From positions 1 through 64,000 of the forward strand of contig JAMPIL010000004.1 in the NCBI GenBank assembly GCA_023662725.1: 64,000 nt of DNA. Reading direction: 5' to 3'. The translations under genes and the position numbers were made by a program. Of the stretch, positions 9,354 through 17,543 are shown piece after piece. The notes under the pieces are model-generated. The model searched no databases. It worked only from the letters and a program-made list of their open reading frames with translations, and was not told the DNA's origin. Source of the stretch: Ruminococcus flavefaciens (GTDB lineage Bacteria > Bacillota > Clostridia > Oscillospirales > Ruminococcaceae). Each line of letters begins with the position of its first letter. Position 1 is the stretch's first letter.

Positions 9354-9515
9354 ATGAAGAAAATCAATTTTAAAAAGGGATTATCCTATTTTGTTTTAAG
9401 CATAGTTACTGCGGTCATAGGAATTCTTTTGATACCGGTCGGGATAATTATTTTTGTTGTCAATCTGATCTGGAAGCTGACAGATAAGACAATAAAACGC
9501 TTTGGAAGGGAGTAA
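9354..9515 (+). CDS. Small membrane protein, 53 residues
   Basis: A short ORF begins at ATG 9354 after AAAAGGAG and ends at TAA 9513-9515, six bases before the glycosyltransferase start. It encodes a basic N-terminus (KKINFKKG), one long hydrophobic stretch (about residues 11-40, broken by IPVG) and a basic tail (KLTDKTIKRFGRE). The close spacing suggests a two-gene operon with the peptidoglycan glycosyltransferase. No family was recognised; a helper for membrane localisation is a guess. Confidence 0.65.
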   Translation: MKKINFKKGLSYFVLSIVTAVIGILLIPVGIIIFVVNLIWKLTDKTIKRFGRE

Positions 9516-9521
9516 CGATTT

Positions 9522-10253
9522 ATGAAAAAGAAATCATTTCCTATCGGCAAAGTAATTCTGAGGATATTTGCTGTTATTTTTATTCTAACAGTCCTTTTTA
9601 TAGGATTTTTCGGAATAAAAGGATATAATATGTATAAAAAAGCAACAGAAAAAAGGACAATTGAAGAGATAGTTGAATCAATCCGCTCTCAGGATAATTT
9701 TATTCTTTACGAAGAATTACCGAAAATATACATAGATGCGGTGATATCAGTTGAAGATAAGCGTTTTGAAAAACATTCAGGAATAGATATAAAGGCAATA
9801 GGACGAGCTGTTTTAACAGATATAAAAACAATGTCAGCGGCAGAAGGCGGAAGTACTATCACTCAGCAGATAGCCAAGAATCTTATTTTCACTCAGGAAA
9901 AGCACATTGAACGTAAATTTGCGGAAATATTCGCCGCATTTGCGCTTGAAAAAGAATATACAAAAAAAGAACTTTTCGAGATATATGTTAATACGATTTA
10001 TTTCGGAAGCGGATATTACGGTATTTACGAGGCTTCACAGGGATATTTCAACAAAATACCATCGGAACTTTCGGATTATGAAGCGGTTATGCTTGCAGGA
10101 ATTCCGAATGCGCCATCTGATTATTCTTTGGATAACAACAAAAAACTTGCGGAAAAAAGAATGACATACGTTTTAAAATGTATGGAACGAAACAAAAAGA
10201 TTACACTGGAAGAAGCTGCTGATATTTTGAATCAAGCGGATTCCGATACTTGA
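9522..10253 (+). CDS. Monofunctional peptidoglycan glycosyltransferase (GT51)
   Basis: The 243-residue protein has one N-terminal membrane anchor (about 11-32) and a GT51 domain. The catalytic Glu is in SVEDKRFEKHSGID, the second motif is EGGSTITQQIAKNL, and the third is ELFEIYVNTIYFGSGYYGIYEAS. It polymerises lipid II glycan outside the membrane. The transpeptidase domain of class A PBPs is absent and the protein ends normally, so it is a monofunctional enzyme (MtgA-like) rather than a truncated PBP1. A GGAAGGGAG site lies just upstream. Confidence 0.9.
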   Translation: MKKKSFPIGKVILRIFAVIFILTVLFIGFFGIKGYNMYKKATEKRTIEEIVESIRSQDNFILYEELPKIYIDAVISVEDKRFEKHSGIDIKAIGRAVLTDIKTMSAAEGGSTITQQIAKNLIFTQEKHIERKFAEIFAAFALEKEYTKKELFEIYVNTIYFGSGYYGIYEASQGYFNKIPSELSDYEAVMLAGIPNAPSDYSLDNNKKLAEKRMTYVLKCMERNKKITLEEAADILNQADSDT

Positions 10254-10278
10254 CAACTCTGGTTATTTGTGTTAAAAT
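10250..10278 (+). promoter_or_regulatory. Promoter of the ruined UDP-glucose dehydrogenase
   Basis: TTGACA (10250-10255), a 17-base spacer and TAAAAT (10273-10278), overlapping the stop codon of the upstream gene. The promoter outlived its gene. Confidence 0.6.
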
Positions 10279-10329
10279 TATATGAGAACAAGTTTTAATG
10301 CATCCGAAAGGAAACTTGATATAAGTAAA

Positions 10330-11148
10330 ATGAAAATTGCAGTTGCAGGAATCGGTTATGTCGGATTATCAATAGCAACTTTGCTTGCATAGCATAATCA
10401 GGTTGTTGTCGTTGATATGAATGATGAAAATCTTTTAAATGCAGCTCACATTTTCGCAGGACTTCTCCAGCAAGGAGCAGTTAAAGAAAATATTGATACT
10501 CTGTTTATGGGATTTGCTGAAGCTGTTAAGCTTTTTGTCAATACCTACTTTGCACTTCGTGTGTCATATTTTAATGAACTTGACACCTACGCTGAATTGA
10601 AAGGACTTGATACCCGTCAGATCGTCAACGTAGTCTGCCTTGATCCAAGAATCGGAACGCATTATAACAATCCAGCTTCAGCTACGGCGGATATTGTCTG
10701 CCTAAAGATACAAAATAGCTTCTTGCCAATTATGAAGATGTTTCGCAGAATATATGTCTGCAATAGTCGAATCAAACCGCACTCGCAAAGATTTTATAGC
10801 CGATCGTGTTCTTGAAATGGCAGGATATTACAGCTACAGCGATAAAAATAACTGGGATGCCGAATCAGAAAAACAGTTACTATCGGCGTGTATCGGCTCA
10901 CAATGAAATCTAAATCCGATAATTTCCGTCAAAACTCCATTCAAGGTGTTATGAAGAGAATTAAGGCAAAAGGCGATTTGGTGATTATATATGAATCAAC
11001 TATCGAGGACGGAACAACCTTTTTCGGAAGCAGAGTTGTGAACGATTTTGATAAATTTAAAGAAATAACTCAGGCTATAATTGCAAACAGGTATGATAAA
11101 TCACTTGATGATGTAAAAGATAAGGTGTATACAAGAGACATCTTTTAA
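10330..11148 (+). pseudogene. UDP-glucose 6-dehydrogenase pseudogene
   Basis: The N-terminus KIAVAGIGYVGLSIATLLA is the Rossmann start of UDP-sugar dehydrogenases. A TAG at 10390-10392 interrupts the frame where the family has Gln. A large internal stretch is then missing. From 10417 the central-domain sequence resumes ([40 protein letters not shown]). A frameshift near 10740 and another near 10880 follow. The C-terminal signature ([47 protein letters not shown]) ends at 11148. About 270 codons remain of roughly 390-400. It would have made UDP-glucuronate; it is clearly non-functional. Confidence 0.88.
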
Positions 11149-11189
11149 AGAGATTGAGGCTTTGAAAAATAACGGCAAGGAGGAGAAAA

Positions 11190-12383
11190 ATGCCGGATCT
11201 TATAAGTCAGGAACAGCATCGTGCAGAAGTTACTGCACTTAATCACGAAATATACAGACTTACAAAACAAATTGAAGAAACAGAACGTAATCGGGCAGAA
11301 AAATGTGTTATCGATCCGCATGATCCGTTTAATAATCCAACCGAATACCATTCTTACAATGGAGATTATACAGAGATTCTTCCGCAGATAACTATTCCCG
11401 AATATAGTATTGATCTGAATCCGAGCTATGAAGAGCGAAAAAGAATAAAACAATATTATTCTTTCGGAGGCTGGTGTGCGATACTTCAGTTTGTTCTGCC
11501 GGTTTTTGCCAGGATAACTGTAATGAATCTGATAATGAGTATTTTTGCATATATATATCCCAATATAGATTCAGTTTCGATCGATACCTATATCAGGGCT
11601 TCTTCGATAACGATAAGTTTGAATATGCTTATATATATTCTTTCAAATGTCGGAATAGGCTTCTTGGGCATAAAAATATCGAAAACACATTTTTCAGATC
11701 TTGTTAAAACTCATGATTTTTATTTCGGAAATGCAGTTCAATATTGCTTTATCGCATTATTTTTATGGGTATCTTCAACATTTATTGCATTTGGTTTAGA
11801 TAATGTTTTTGATAAGTTAGGTTATTCCGTTAACGTTTCAGGTACAAATGGATTAGGCGTTACAGCTTTTGGAATGGCAATTTCAATAATTTACCAATGC
11901 ATAATTGCTCCTGTTACAGAAGAATTTTTCTTTCGTGGAGCTTTATTAAGATTATTTTCAAAATCGAATCAGAGATTTGCGGTATTTATAACTGCCGTTT
12001 TTTTTGGCCTGGCTCACAGAAATTTAAATCAGTTTATACTCGCATTTTTTACCGGAATTTTTCTTGCTCACATCACTCTTAAACATTGCTCGATCATTCC
12101 TTCGATTATTGTTCATATTTTTGTGAACACATTATCGGTAGGAATAAATCTGCTTAGTCTGACAGTTAATGAACAGACTATTTTATGGCGTTTTATGTAT
12201 GTTATAGCGGCTATAGGAGCTTTAATGTTGCTCATATTCATTGTTCACGATAGACTCCCTCAGACTACTCCGGCTCAGGTTCAGCGAGGCGGAGTTATCG
12301 CAATAGGAACGATTAGCGTTGTTCTTGCCTTTACTGTTGAGATTTTCTATTTAATATATCTTGTATACGCAAACAGCATATAA
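11190..12383 (+). CDS. CPBP-family intramembrane metalloprotease
   Basis: The 397-residue protein has a polar N-terminus with a short coiled-coil-like stretch (about 10-36) and eight or so membrane segments from residue 95. The CPBP (CAAX protease/bacteriocin processing) motifs are EEFFFRG near 244-250, FGLAHRNLNQF near 275, and HIFVN near 310. These supply the glutamates and histidines of the intramembrane zinc site. Family members include bacteriocin self-immunity proteins and protein-processing enzymes; no bacteriocin gene was seen nearby. AAGGAGGAG precedes the ATG. The polar extension of about 90 residues is longer than usual. Confidence 0.88.
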   Translation: MPDLISQEQHRAEVTALNHEIYRLTKQIEETERNRAEKCVIDPHDPFNNPTEYHSYNGDYTEILPQITIPEYSIDLNPSYEERKRIKQYYSFGGWCAILQFVLPVFARITVMNLIMSIFAYIYPNIDSVSIDTYIRASSITISLNMLIYILSNVGIGFLGIKISKTHFSDLVKTHDFYFGNAVQYCFIALFLWVSSTFIAFGLDNVFDKLGYSVNVSGTNGLGVTAFGMAISIIYQCIIAPVTEEFFFRGALLRLFSKSNQRFAVFITAVFFGLAHRNLNQFILAFFTGIFLAHITLKHCSIIPSIIVHIFVNTLSVGINLLSLTVNEQTILWRFMYVIAAIGALMLLIFIVHDRLPQTTPAQVQRGGVIAIGTISVVLAFTVEIFYLIYLVYANSI

Positions 12384-12387
12384 TGAA

Positions 12388-12472
12388 TACTCTGCCACCG
12401 GGTAGAGAATCGAAAGCATTCGTTACACATCGTTAGGTCTTTGAAGATGTGTAAACGGATGCTATTTTATTT
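12388..12472 (+). promoter_or_regulatory. Two-hairpin leader before pnuC
   Basis: The gap between the protease and pnuC can form two stems. The first is a 7-bp hairpin (CTCTGCC / GGGTAGAG). The second is long: GCATTCGTT plus ACACATC pairing with GATGTGT plus AACGGATGC, 16 bp with one bulge. It is followed by TATTTTATTTT and then the GGAGG of pnuC. The second stem plus U-rich tract looks like a terminator or attenuator. PnuC genes are controlled by riboswitches in some bacteria, but I do not recognise a known aptamer here. Confidence 0.45.
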
Positions 12473-12485
12473 TGGAGGTATTTAT

Positions 12486-13184
12486 ATGTTATCAAAAAAA
12501 ATCAAATCAATTGCCGGTTATTTTTCAAAAAGTGAGATCATACTGTGGTGTATATCTATTATACTGATAGTCGTGTCATTCGTTATATTTGACCGAGAAA
12601 GCTTTCTTACTCTTGCCGCTTCACTAATAGGAGTTACATCATTGATATTCAATGCAAAGGGTAATCCATTCGGACAATTTCTGATGGTCATATTCAGTGT
12701 ACTATACGGCATTATCTCTTTTAAATGCGCTTATTACGGAGAAATGATAACATACCTGGGCATGACAGCTCCAATGGCCGTTTTCTCACTTATTTCATGG
12801 CTCAGAAATCCATATAACGGAAACAAATCAGAAGTTAAGGTCAATAGCATTAAAGTAAAGGAAGGTATTTTTATGCTGCTTCTGACAGCAATTGTCACAT
12901 TAATATTTTATTATATTCTTGAGCTTTTTCACACATACAATTTGATACCGAGTACGATATCCGTTACAACAAGCTTCATTGCCGTTTATTTAACATTCAG
13001 AAGAAGCGCATTTTATGCTATAGGTTATGCCGCAAATGATATCATACTTATTGTTCTGTGGATAACGGCGTCATTTTCTGATATTTCATATTTATCTGTT
13101 ACAGTTTGCTTTATTATATTTTTAGCAAATGATATTTATGGTTTTATAAGTTGGTCAAAAATGCAGAAAAGACAGAGATCCTAA
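12486..13184 (+). CDS. pnuC: PnuC-type vitamin/nucleoside transporter
   Basis: The 232-residue protein has seven to eight membrane segments and PnuC-type sequence (GNPFGQFLMVIFSVLYGIISF, YGEMITYLGMTAPMAVFSLISWLRNPY, WxxxxxNDIYGFISW at the end). PnuC proteins facilitate uptake of nicotinamide riboside; relatives carry riboflavin or thiamine. I chose ATG 12486 because GGAGG lies seven bases before it. The upstream in-frame start at 12441 would lie inside the structured leader. Confidence 0.85.
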   Translation: MLSKKIKSIAGYFSKSEIILWCISIILIVVSFVIFDRESFLTLAASLIGVTSLIFNAKGNPFGQFLMVIFSVLYGIISFKCAYYGEMITYLGMTAPMAVFSLISWLRNPYNGNKSEVKVNSIKVKEGIFMLLLTAIVTLIFYYILELFHTYNLIPSTISVTTSFIAVYLTFRRSAFYAIGYAANDIILIVLWITASFSDISYLSVTVCFIIFLANDIYGFISWSKMQKRQRS

Positions 13185-13186
13185 AG

Positions 13187-13223
13187 AAAAAGGCTGCCGT
13201 ACATTAAGTACGGCAGCCTTTTT
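13187..13223. terminator. Bidirectional terminator
   Basis: Arms AAAAAGGCTGCCGTAC / GTACGGCAGCCTTTTT with a five-base loop, giving U-runs on both strands between convergent pnuC and the GH44 gene. Confidence 0.9.
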
Positions 13224-13286
13224 CTGAATTTGTTCCCCTTACAGAACATTTTTATTTAGAACCTTTCTTGTGCAGAAGAAAAGTTA

Positions 13287-15545
13287 TCAAGCATTTTGAA
13301 TAATTAACTTACGCAAAAAAACCATATCAAACGAGTCAATACTCTGGTCAGTATACAGATCTGCATTTTTCCAGCTTTTCAGTGTACCGGTTCCAAGCAG
13401 GAATTTTTGCAGCGTAACTACATCGGCAATGTTTACTTTTCCGTCAGCATTAACGTCGCCAAGCAGATCGGAAGAGATACCCTCGTATTCGTAAACGACC
13501 TGAACGTTTGTATACTTAACAGTAATTATATCTTCAATATCCTGTTCCTGTTTTTCTGATGCATCCCACCACTTTTGGAGTTCGATCTTACCGTCAGCAA
13601 TAACAGCTGGAACATCCTCATCGTCTTTACTAAATGTTCCGTCAAACTTTATAGTAGCAGTCGCACCGTTTCCAAGTCCGAGGCTATAACCTTTGGATGT
13701 CCAGAAATCCGTTCCGTTTTCGTCAACGGCGTTTATTGAAACGGCGCATCCTGCTGTTCCCCAGCTTGAACCTGCACTTGAAATTACATCAGCAGTAAGA
13801 ATAACTTGTTTAAGATGTTCCGGATCATCAATCGGAATCTCAACGTATCCGTTTGCGTTTATCATTGACATAGGATCTTCAAACGTAACAGTCTTAGTTT
13901 CTTTTTTATTCTCGTCATCTGTTTTCAGATTATCAAATTCATCCGCATTTTCTGATACAACGACCATAGCTGCCGAGAATGCCGGAAGTTTGACATTAAG
14001 ATTATTTTTGTCGATATTTTTTACAACATCAAGAAGCCTTATTTCGTCAGAATCTCCATATATAGCATAAACTGCTGCTGATTTATAATCCTTTTCAGCA
14101 TTTTTGAATACAACAGAAGCATTCTCGCTTTCAGTCATATTTTTATTAGTGATCATAATCGTAACTTTGGTCTCGTCACCGGCATCAGAAGCCGCATAAG
14201 CGCTTGAAAGCGAAACGTCATCAGTTATTGTAGGAATGAGCATATCACCGAAGCTGCCGCCCTTACCGTCATAGTTCGTGTAAAGATTCAGCGCAGAAAG
14301 GGTATAGCCGCTGCCGCCCCAGAGTGAAGCGAAATAAACATCGTGATCTGCATAACAGCCTAATGCCTCAGCCTGTGCGATTGCACCTGATGCGTCATCA
14401 TCACCACCGAAATGATACTCGGTAATACCAAGCTTTGTTCCGGGATAATATTTATCGATCGAGGCCTGAATAGTCGGCAGAATGGGAACATTTTGCTGAC
14501 ACCACTGACCTATCCAGCTGTTTTCCACAAAACCTTTTTCGTAAAGAGTACGAACCGACTGAACTCTGTCTTCTGCACTAACTCTTGCAGACTCGGAATA
14601 ATAATGGATATCAAGAACATCGAGCAGCCGTGCACCTTCTTTATCCGAAGCCTTTTTCATTGAATCAAGATAATAGTCGATATACCAGTTATAATTGTTT
14701 GCGGATTTTATCTCTTCCCACTCATTACTATTGTCATCGTCGGCAAGATGATCGTATGCTGTATATCCGAACAGCGCCGGACCAAAAATCTCGGCATTCG
14801 GATCAAGCTTCTTGACGGCGGACGACATAGCAATAGACTTTTCCGCAAGTTCAGCAATAGTGACCTTTTGTGGATGAATGCGTGGATGTGTACTTGCCCA
14901 GAGTGCAGGCTCATTATCAAGGCTGTAACCTTGAATACCTGTAGCGGACTGAGAATCGCCGAGTTTCTTTATAATGTAGTTAACATATTCGTCCATATAA
15001 ACATTGCCGTCAGTAAGATCAGGCTCATCATCGAACGGCGCATTTTTTGTAATAACAGCCTTGTTCCATCTGTCAGAAGGAGCAGCTTCCGATTCGGTAA
15101 CTATACCGTTCTTATCGGCGGAAACATAACCTGCAAGCTGAAGAGTTGTCAGCTTATAATCAATACCATATTTCTTTGCTTCATCCGAAAGAACCTGAAC
15201 GCAGTCAGCAGGTCTGTCTGATTTTGAAAGATTATCATCTGAAGTGTGCTTCCAGTCCGCACCTGCATTTGAAGCGTTATTCTCCCAGTTATAGGCGACC
15301 ATACGGTTTCCGCCCTGACGGACAGCGTTAACGCTGATATTTTTGTAATCGTCCTGATGACCATACTGGTTGATTCCGTAAATATATGGACTTATCTCTT
15401 TCCGCTTGCCTGACATATCAACAGTTATATCCATATTGTAGCCGTCGGCTGCGTTTGCCATGTTTTTAATATTGCTGCTCACCGGAGAAATAAATGTATA
15501 ACTCGTAATAACCAGAGCAGAAATAAATGCTGCTGTTTTTTTCAT
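13287..15545 (-). CDS. Cellulosomal GH44 endoglucanase with CBM-like module and dockerin
   Basis: The 752-residue secreted enzyme has a signal peptide (about 1-33) and a GH44 catalytic domain (about 38-530). The acid/base Glu is E212 in YSLDNEPALW and the nucleophile is E376 in GITEYHFGG. An acidic linker leads to a beta-rich module (about 550-690), possibly the CBM type described for Ruminococcus flavefaciens GH44 (from memory). A type I dockerin follows (696-752; first calcium loop in GDVNADGKVNIADVVTLQKFLL). GH44 enzymes cut cellulose, xyloglucan and related beta-1,4-glucans, and the dockerin docks it onto a scaffoldin. ATG 15545 is chosen for its signal peptide and AGGAGG site. It lies 17 bases after an XRE regulator gene and is probably co-transcribed. 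Confidence 0.95.
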   Translation of the reverse strand: MKKTAAFISALVITSYTFISPVSSNIKNMANAADGYNMDITVDMSGKRKEISPYIYGINQYGHQDDYKNISVNAVRQGGNRMVAYNWENNASNAGADWKHTSDDNLSKSDRPADCVQVLSDEAKKYGIDYKLTTLQLAGYVSADKNGIVTESEAAPSDRWNKAVITKNAPFDDEPDLTDGNVYMDEYVNYIIKKLGDSQSATGIQGYSLDNEPALWASTHPRIHPQKVTIAELAEKSIAMSSAVKKLDPNAEIFGPALFGYTAYDHLADDDNSNEWEEIKSANNYNWYIDYYLDSMKKASDKEGARLLDVLDIHYYSESARVSAEDRVQSVRTLYEKGFVENSWIGQWCQQNVPILPTIQASIDKYYPGTKLGITEYHFGGDDDASGAIAQAEALGCYADHDVYFASLWGGSGYTLSALNLYTNYDGKGGSFGDMLIPTITDDVSLSSAYAASDAGDETKVTIMITNKNMTESENASVVFKNAEKDYKSAAVYAIYGDSDEIRLLDVVKNIDKNNLNVKLPAFSAAMVVVSENADEFDNLKTDDENKKETKTVTFEDPMSMINANGYVEIPIDDPEHLKQVILTADVISSAGSSWGTAGCAVSINAVDENGTDFWTSKGYSLGLGNGATATIKFDGTFSKDDEDVPAVIADGKIELQKWWDASEKQEQDIEDIITVKYTNVQVVYEYEGISSDLLGDVNADGKVNIADVVTLQKFLLGTGTLKSWKNADLYTDQSIDSFDMVFLRKLIIQNA

Positions 15546-15562
15546 AAAAACCTCCTTAAAAA

Positions 15563-16465
15563 TTAAAGTTCGTCTTCTTTCCACCAGGAAACCTGTGGAA
15601 CGATTTCATCCTTCTCGCCATCGTTTCTTCTGAATGCGCCGTACTGCCAGAGTTCAATAATGGGATTCTTAAATTTCAGATAATTAGTAATACTTTTTGC
15701 AATTGTAAGAATGAAAACAAGCGGAATACTGCTCGTATGAGAGAAACCGTAAAGAATAGTCGGCACATCAGAAATATCTGCCGATACACGCCATACGATG
15801 CCAAAACGGTCCAATCGGTCTATGACATACTGAACACTGCTTTCCGGAATATCCAACTTCTGAGATACCTGAGCAACAGAAAACATTTTATTGCGTACTC
15901 CACTCCCAAGATAGGTTATGATTTTTATTGCGTTGTCGTCAGCAAGAGTATTGAAAAGGCGTATCATATTCTTAGTATCTCCGAAATATGAATTCACGCC
16001 ATTTTCAGGTACATCAAGAAAACAGAAATACCTCAGATCGCTGTTAAGACGTGATAAAGCTATTTCAGAATCTGTTTTAAGAATAGCAAACGTTTCACAG
16101 TCGAAATCATCTCTAAGACGTCCGACTGTATTGAAATTCGGGTTGTATGCACAAAGTGCAGAATACATAATACGCATGAAAATTTCAGCACGTTTTTCGG
16201 GAACAGCAGTGCGTATTTCATCGTTCACAAGACTTTCAATATCCAGTTCGCTGTCCTTGATCTTAATTCCGAAAAGAGAGTCAAGAGAAGTGTTCAGCGC
16301 TTTAGCAAGCTGCGGAAGCAACTCGCCATCCGGATAACTGGAGTTTTCCCACTTGGATACAGCCTGAGGTGAAACGTTCATGCGTGCTGCAAGCTGTTCC
16401 TGAGTGAGCCCCAATTCCTTTCTGCGTTTTACCAGATTAATTCTGAAAATATTATTTTTATCCAT
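15563..16465 (-). CDS. XRE-family regulator co-transcribed with the GH44 gene
   Basis: The 300-residue protein has an N-terminal XRE helix-turn-helix (about 10-62; LVKRRKELGLTQEQLAARMNVSPQAVSKWENSSYP). A middle domain of unknown fold (about 75-170) comes next, then a second DNA-binding-like region (about 175-235; FNTLADDNAIKIITYL, FSVAQVSQKLDIPESSVQYVIDRL) that resembles an ArsR-type winged helix. ATG 16465 is chosen for GGAG eight bases upstream; the longer frame would start at TTG without a site. Two DNA-binding modules in one protein next to a cellulase suggest a dedicated regulator, perhaps sensing a sugar or protein through the middle domain. The target is inferred from position only. 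Confidence 0.85.
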   Translation of the reverse strand: MDKNNIFRINLVKRRKELGLTQEQLAARMNVSPQAVSKWENSSYPDGELLPQLAKALNTSLDSLFGIKIKDSELDIESLVNDEIRTAVPEKRAEIFMRIMYSALCAYNPNFNTVGRLRDDFDCETFAILKTDSEIALSRLNSDLRYFCFLDVPENGVNSYFGDTKNMIRLFNTLADDNAIKIITYLGSGVRNKMFSVAQVSQKLDIPESSVQYVIDRLDRFGIVWRVSADISDVPTILYGFSHTSSIPLVFILTIAKSITNYLKFKNPIIELWQYGAFRRNDGEKDEIVPQVSWWKEDEL

Positions 16466-16729
16466 TATTTTACTCCGAAGTATTTTAAAATAAACCCTCG
16501 TCCTTTTCAAAATTATGGCACGCCGCTCTCTGAAAAGGATTTATACGTTCCTCTACTTTTACATTATATCACAACATGAAGTAGAATTCAAGATAAATTA
16601 TTTCTAACAAAATCAACTAACAGTTTATCTGATAAACTTCAATTTATTCGGATTTTACAGTTATCTATGTAACATAGGTTGAATAATTTTAATGCTTGTG
16701 TTAGAATATGATCAAAGGAGATGAATATT

Positions 16730-17329
16730 ATGAACAATTATGTTACAGGTTCAACGATCAAAGCTTTAAGAGAGGCAAAAAAACTGACTCAATCGCAGCT
16801 TGCTGATATTATTTCAGTGAGCGATAAAGCTGTTTCACGCTGGGAAACAGGAAAAGGATTTCCGGATACATCTTTGCTTGAACCGCTGTCGAAAGCGCTT
16901 GGAATATCGGTTATAGAGCTTATTTCAGGAGAATGTATTACCAACAAAAATATTTCGAGTAATATGCAGCGTTCGAAATTTTATGTCTGTCCCATATGCG
17001 GCAATGTAATTCATTCCATGGGAGAAACACTTGTGAGCTGCTGCGGAATAAAGCTGCCTGTGCTGGAGTCAGAAGAAACTGATAATGTTCATTACATGAA
17101 TATTGAATATATTGAGGATGAATCATATATTACGATCAAACATGAAATGACAAAACAGCATTATATTTCATTTATCGCATATATTACATCCGATAAAATT
17201 GAAATAAAAAAGCTTTATCCAGAAGGGAATGCCGAATCAAGATTTTTGATAAGAGGCGATGGTGAGCTTTATTGCTATTGTAATCATCACGGTTTATTCA
17301 AACAAAAATTCAAAAGAAAAAGGGGATAG
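16730..17329 (+). CDS. XRE regulator fused to a complete desulfoferrodoxin (superoxide reductase-like)
   Basis: The 199-residue protein has an XRE helix-turn-helix (about 7-65; IKALREAKKLTQSQLADIISVSDKAVSRWETGKGFP). It is followed by what aligns by eye with class I desulfoferrodoxin. A desulforedoxin-like rubredoxin site has Cys 87, 90, 104 and 105 (YVCPICG...SCCG). A superoxide-reductase-like core has His121, His138, His144, Cys184 and His187 (HYMNIEY, KHEMTKQHYI, CNHHGLF). The active-site Lys of true enzymes (EKH) is replaced (NVH). I infer an iron-based redox sensor controlling transcription. ATG 16730 is chosen because AAAGGAG lies nine bases before it; ATG 16721 abuts that site. It is divergent from the GH44 regulator. 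Confidence 0.88.
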   Translation: MNNYVTGSTIKALREAKKLTQSQLADIISVSDKAVSRWETGKGFPDTSLLEPLSKALGISVIELISGECITNKNISSNMQRSKFYVCPICGNVIHSMGETLVSCCGIKLPVLESEETDNVHYMNIEYIEDESYITIKHEMTKQHYISFIAYITSDKIEIKKLYPEGNAESRFLIRGDGELYCYCNHHGLFKQKFKRKRG

Positions 17330-17416
17330 TATTTTGAGGATTTCTCCGTTTATCAAAGTCAAATCATTTTTACTATAATTATTTTTTGATAAAATGAAAA
17401 AAATTTCAGATTTCTA

Positions 17417-17445
17417 TGGACAAATGAAAAAAAATGTAGTATAAT
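17417..17445 (+). promoter_or_regulatory. Promoter of the foldase-like lipoprotein gene
   Basis: TGGACA (17417-17422), a 17-base spacer and TATAAT (17440-17445), leaving a leader of about 90 bases. Confidence 0.65.
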
Positions 17446-17543
17446 AAATTTATATATGTAAAACTTGAGATGTGAGTCTGCAAAAATATAGTTTAAAAGG
17501 GATTTTGCGGATAAATTTTCTTAATTTAATCGGAGGAATTCAA

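Noticed and set aside
12388-12472. A named riboswitch (TPP, FMN, preQ1 or NAD class) before pnuC
   Set aside because: No conserved core of a class I know was found, so only hairpins are reported.
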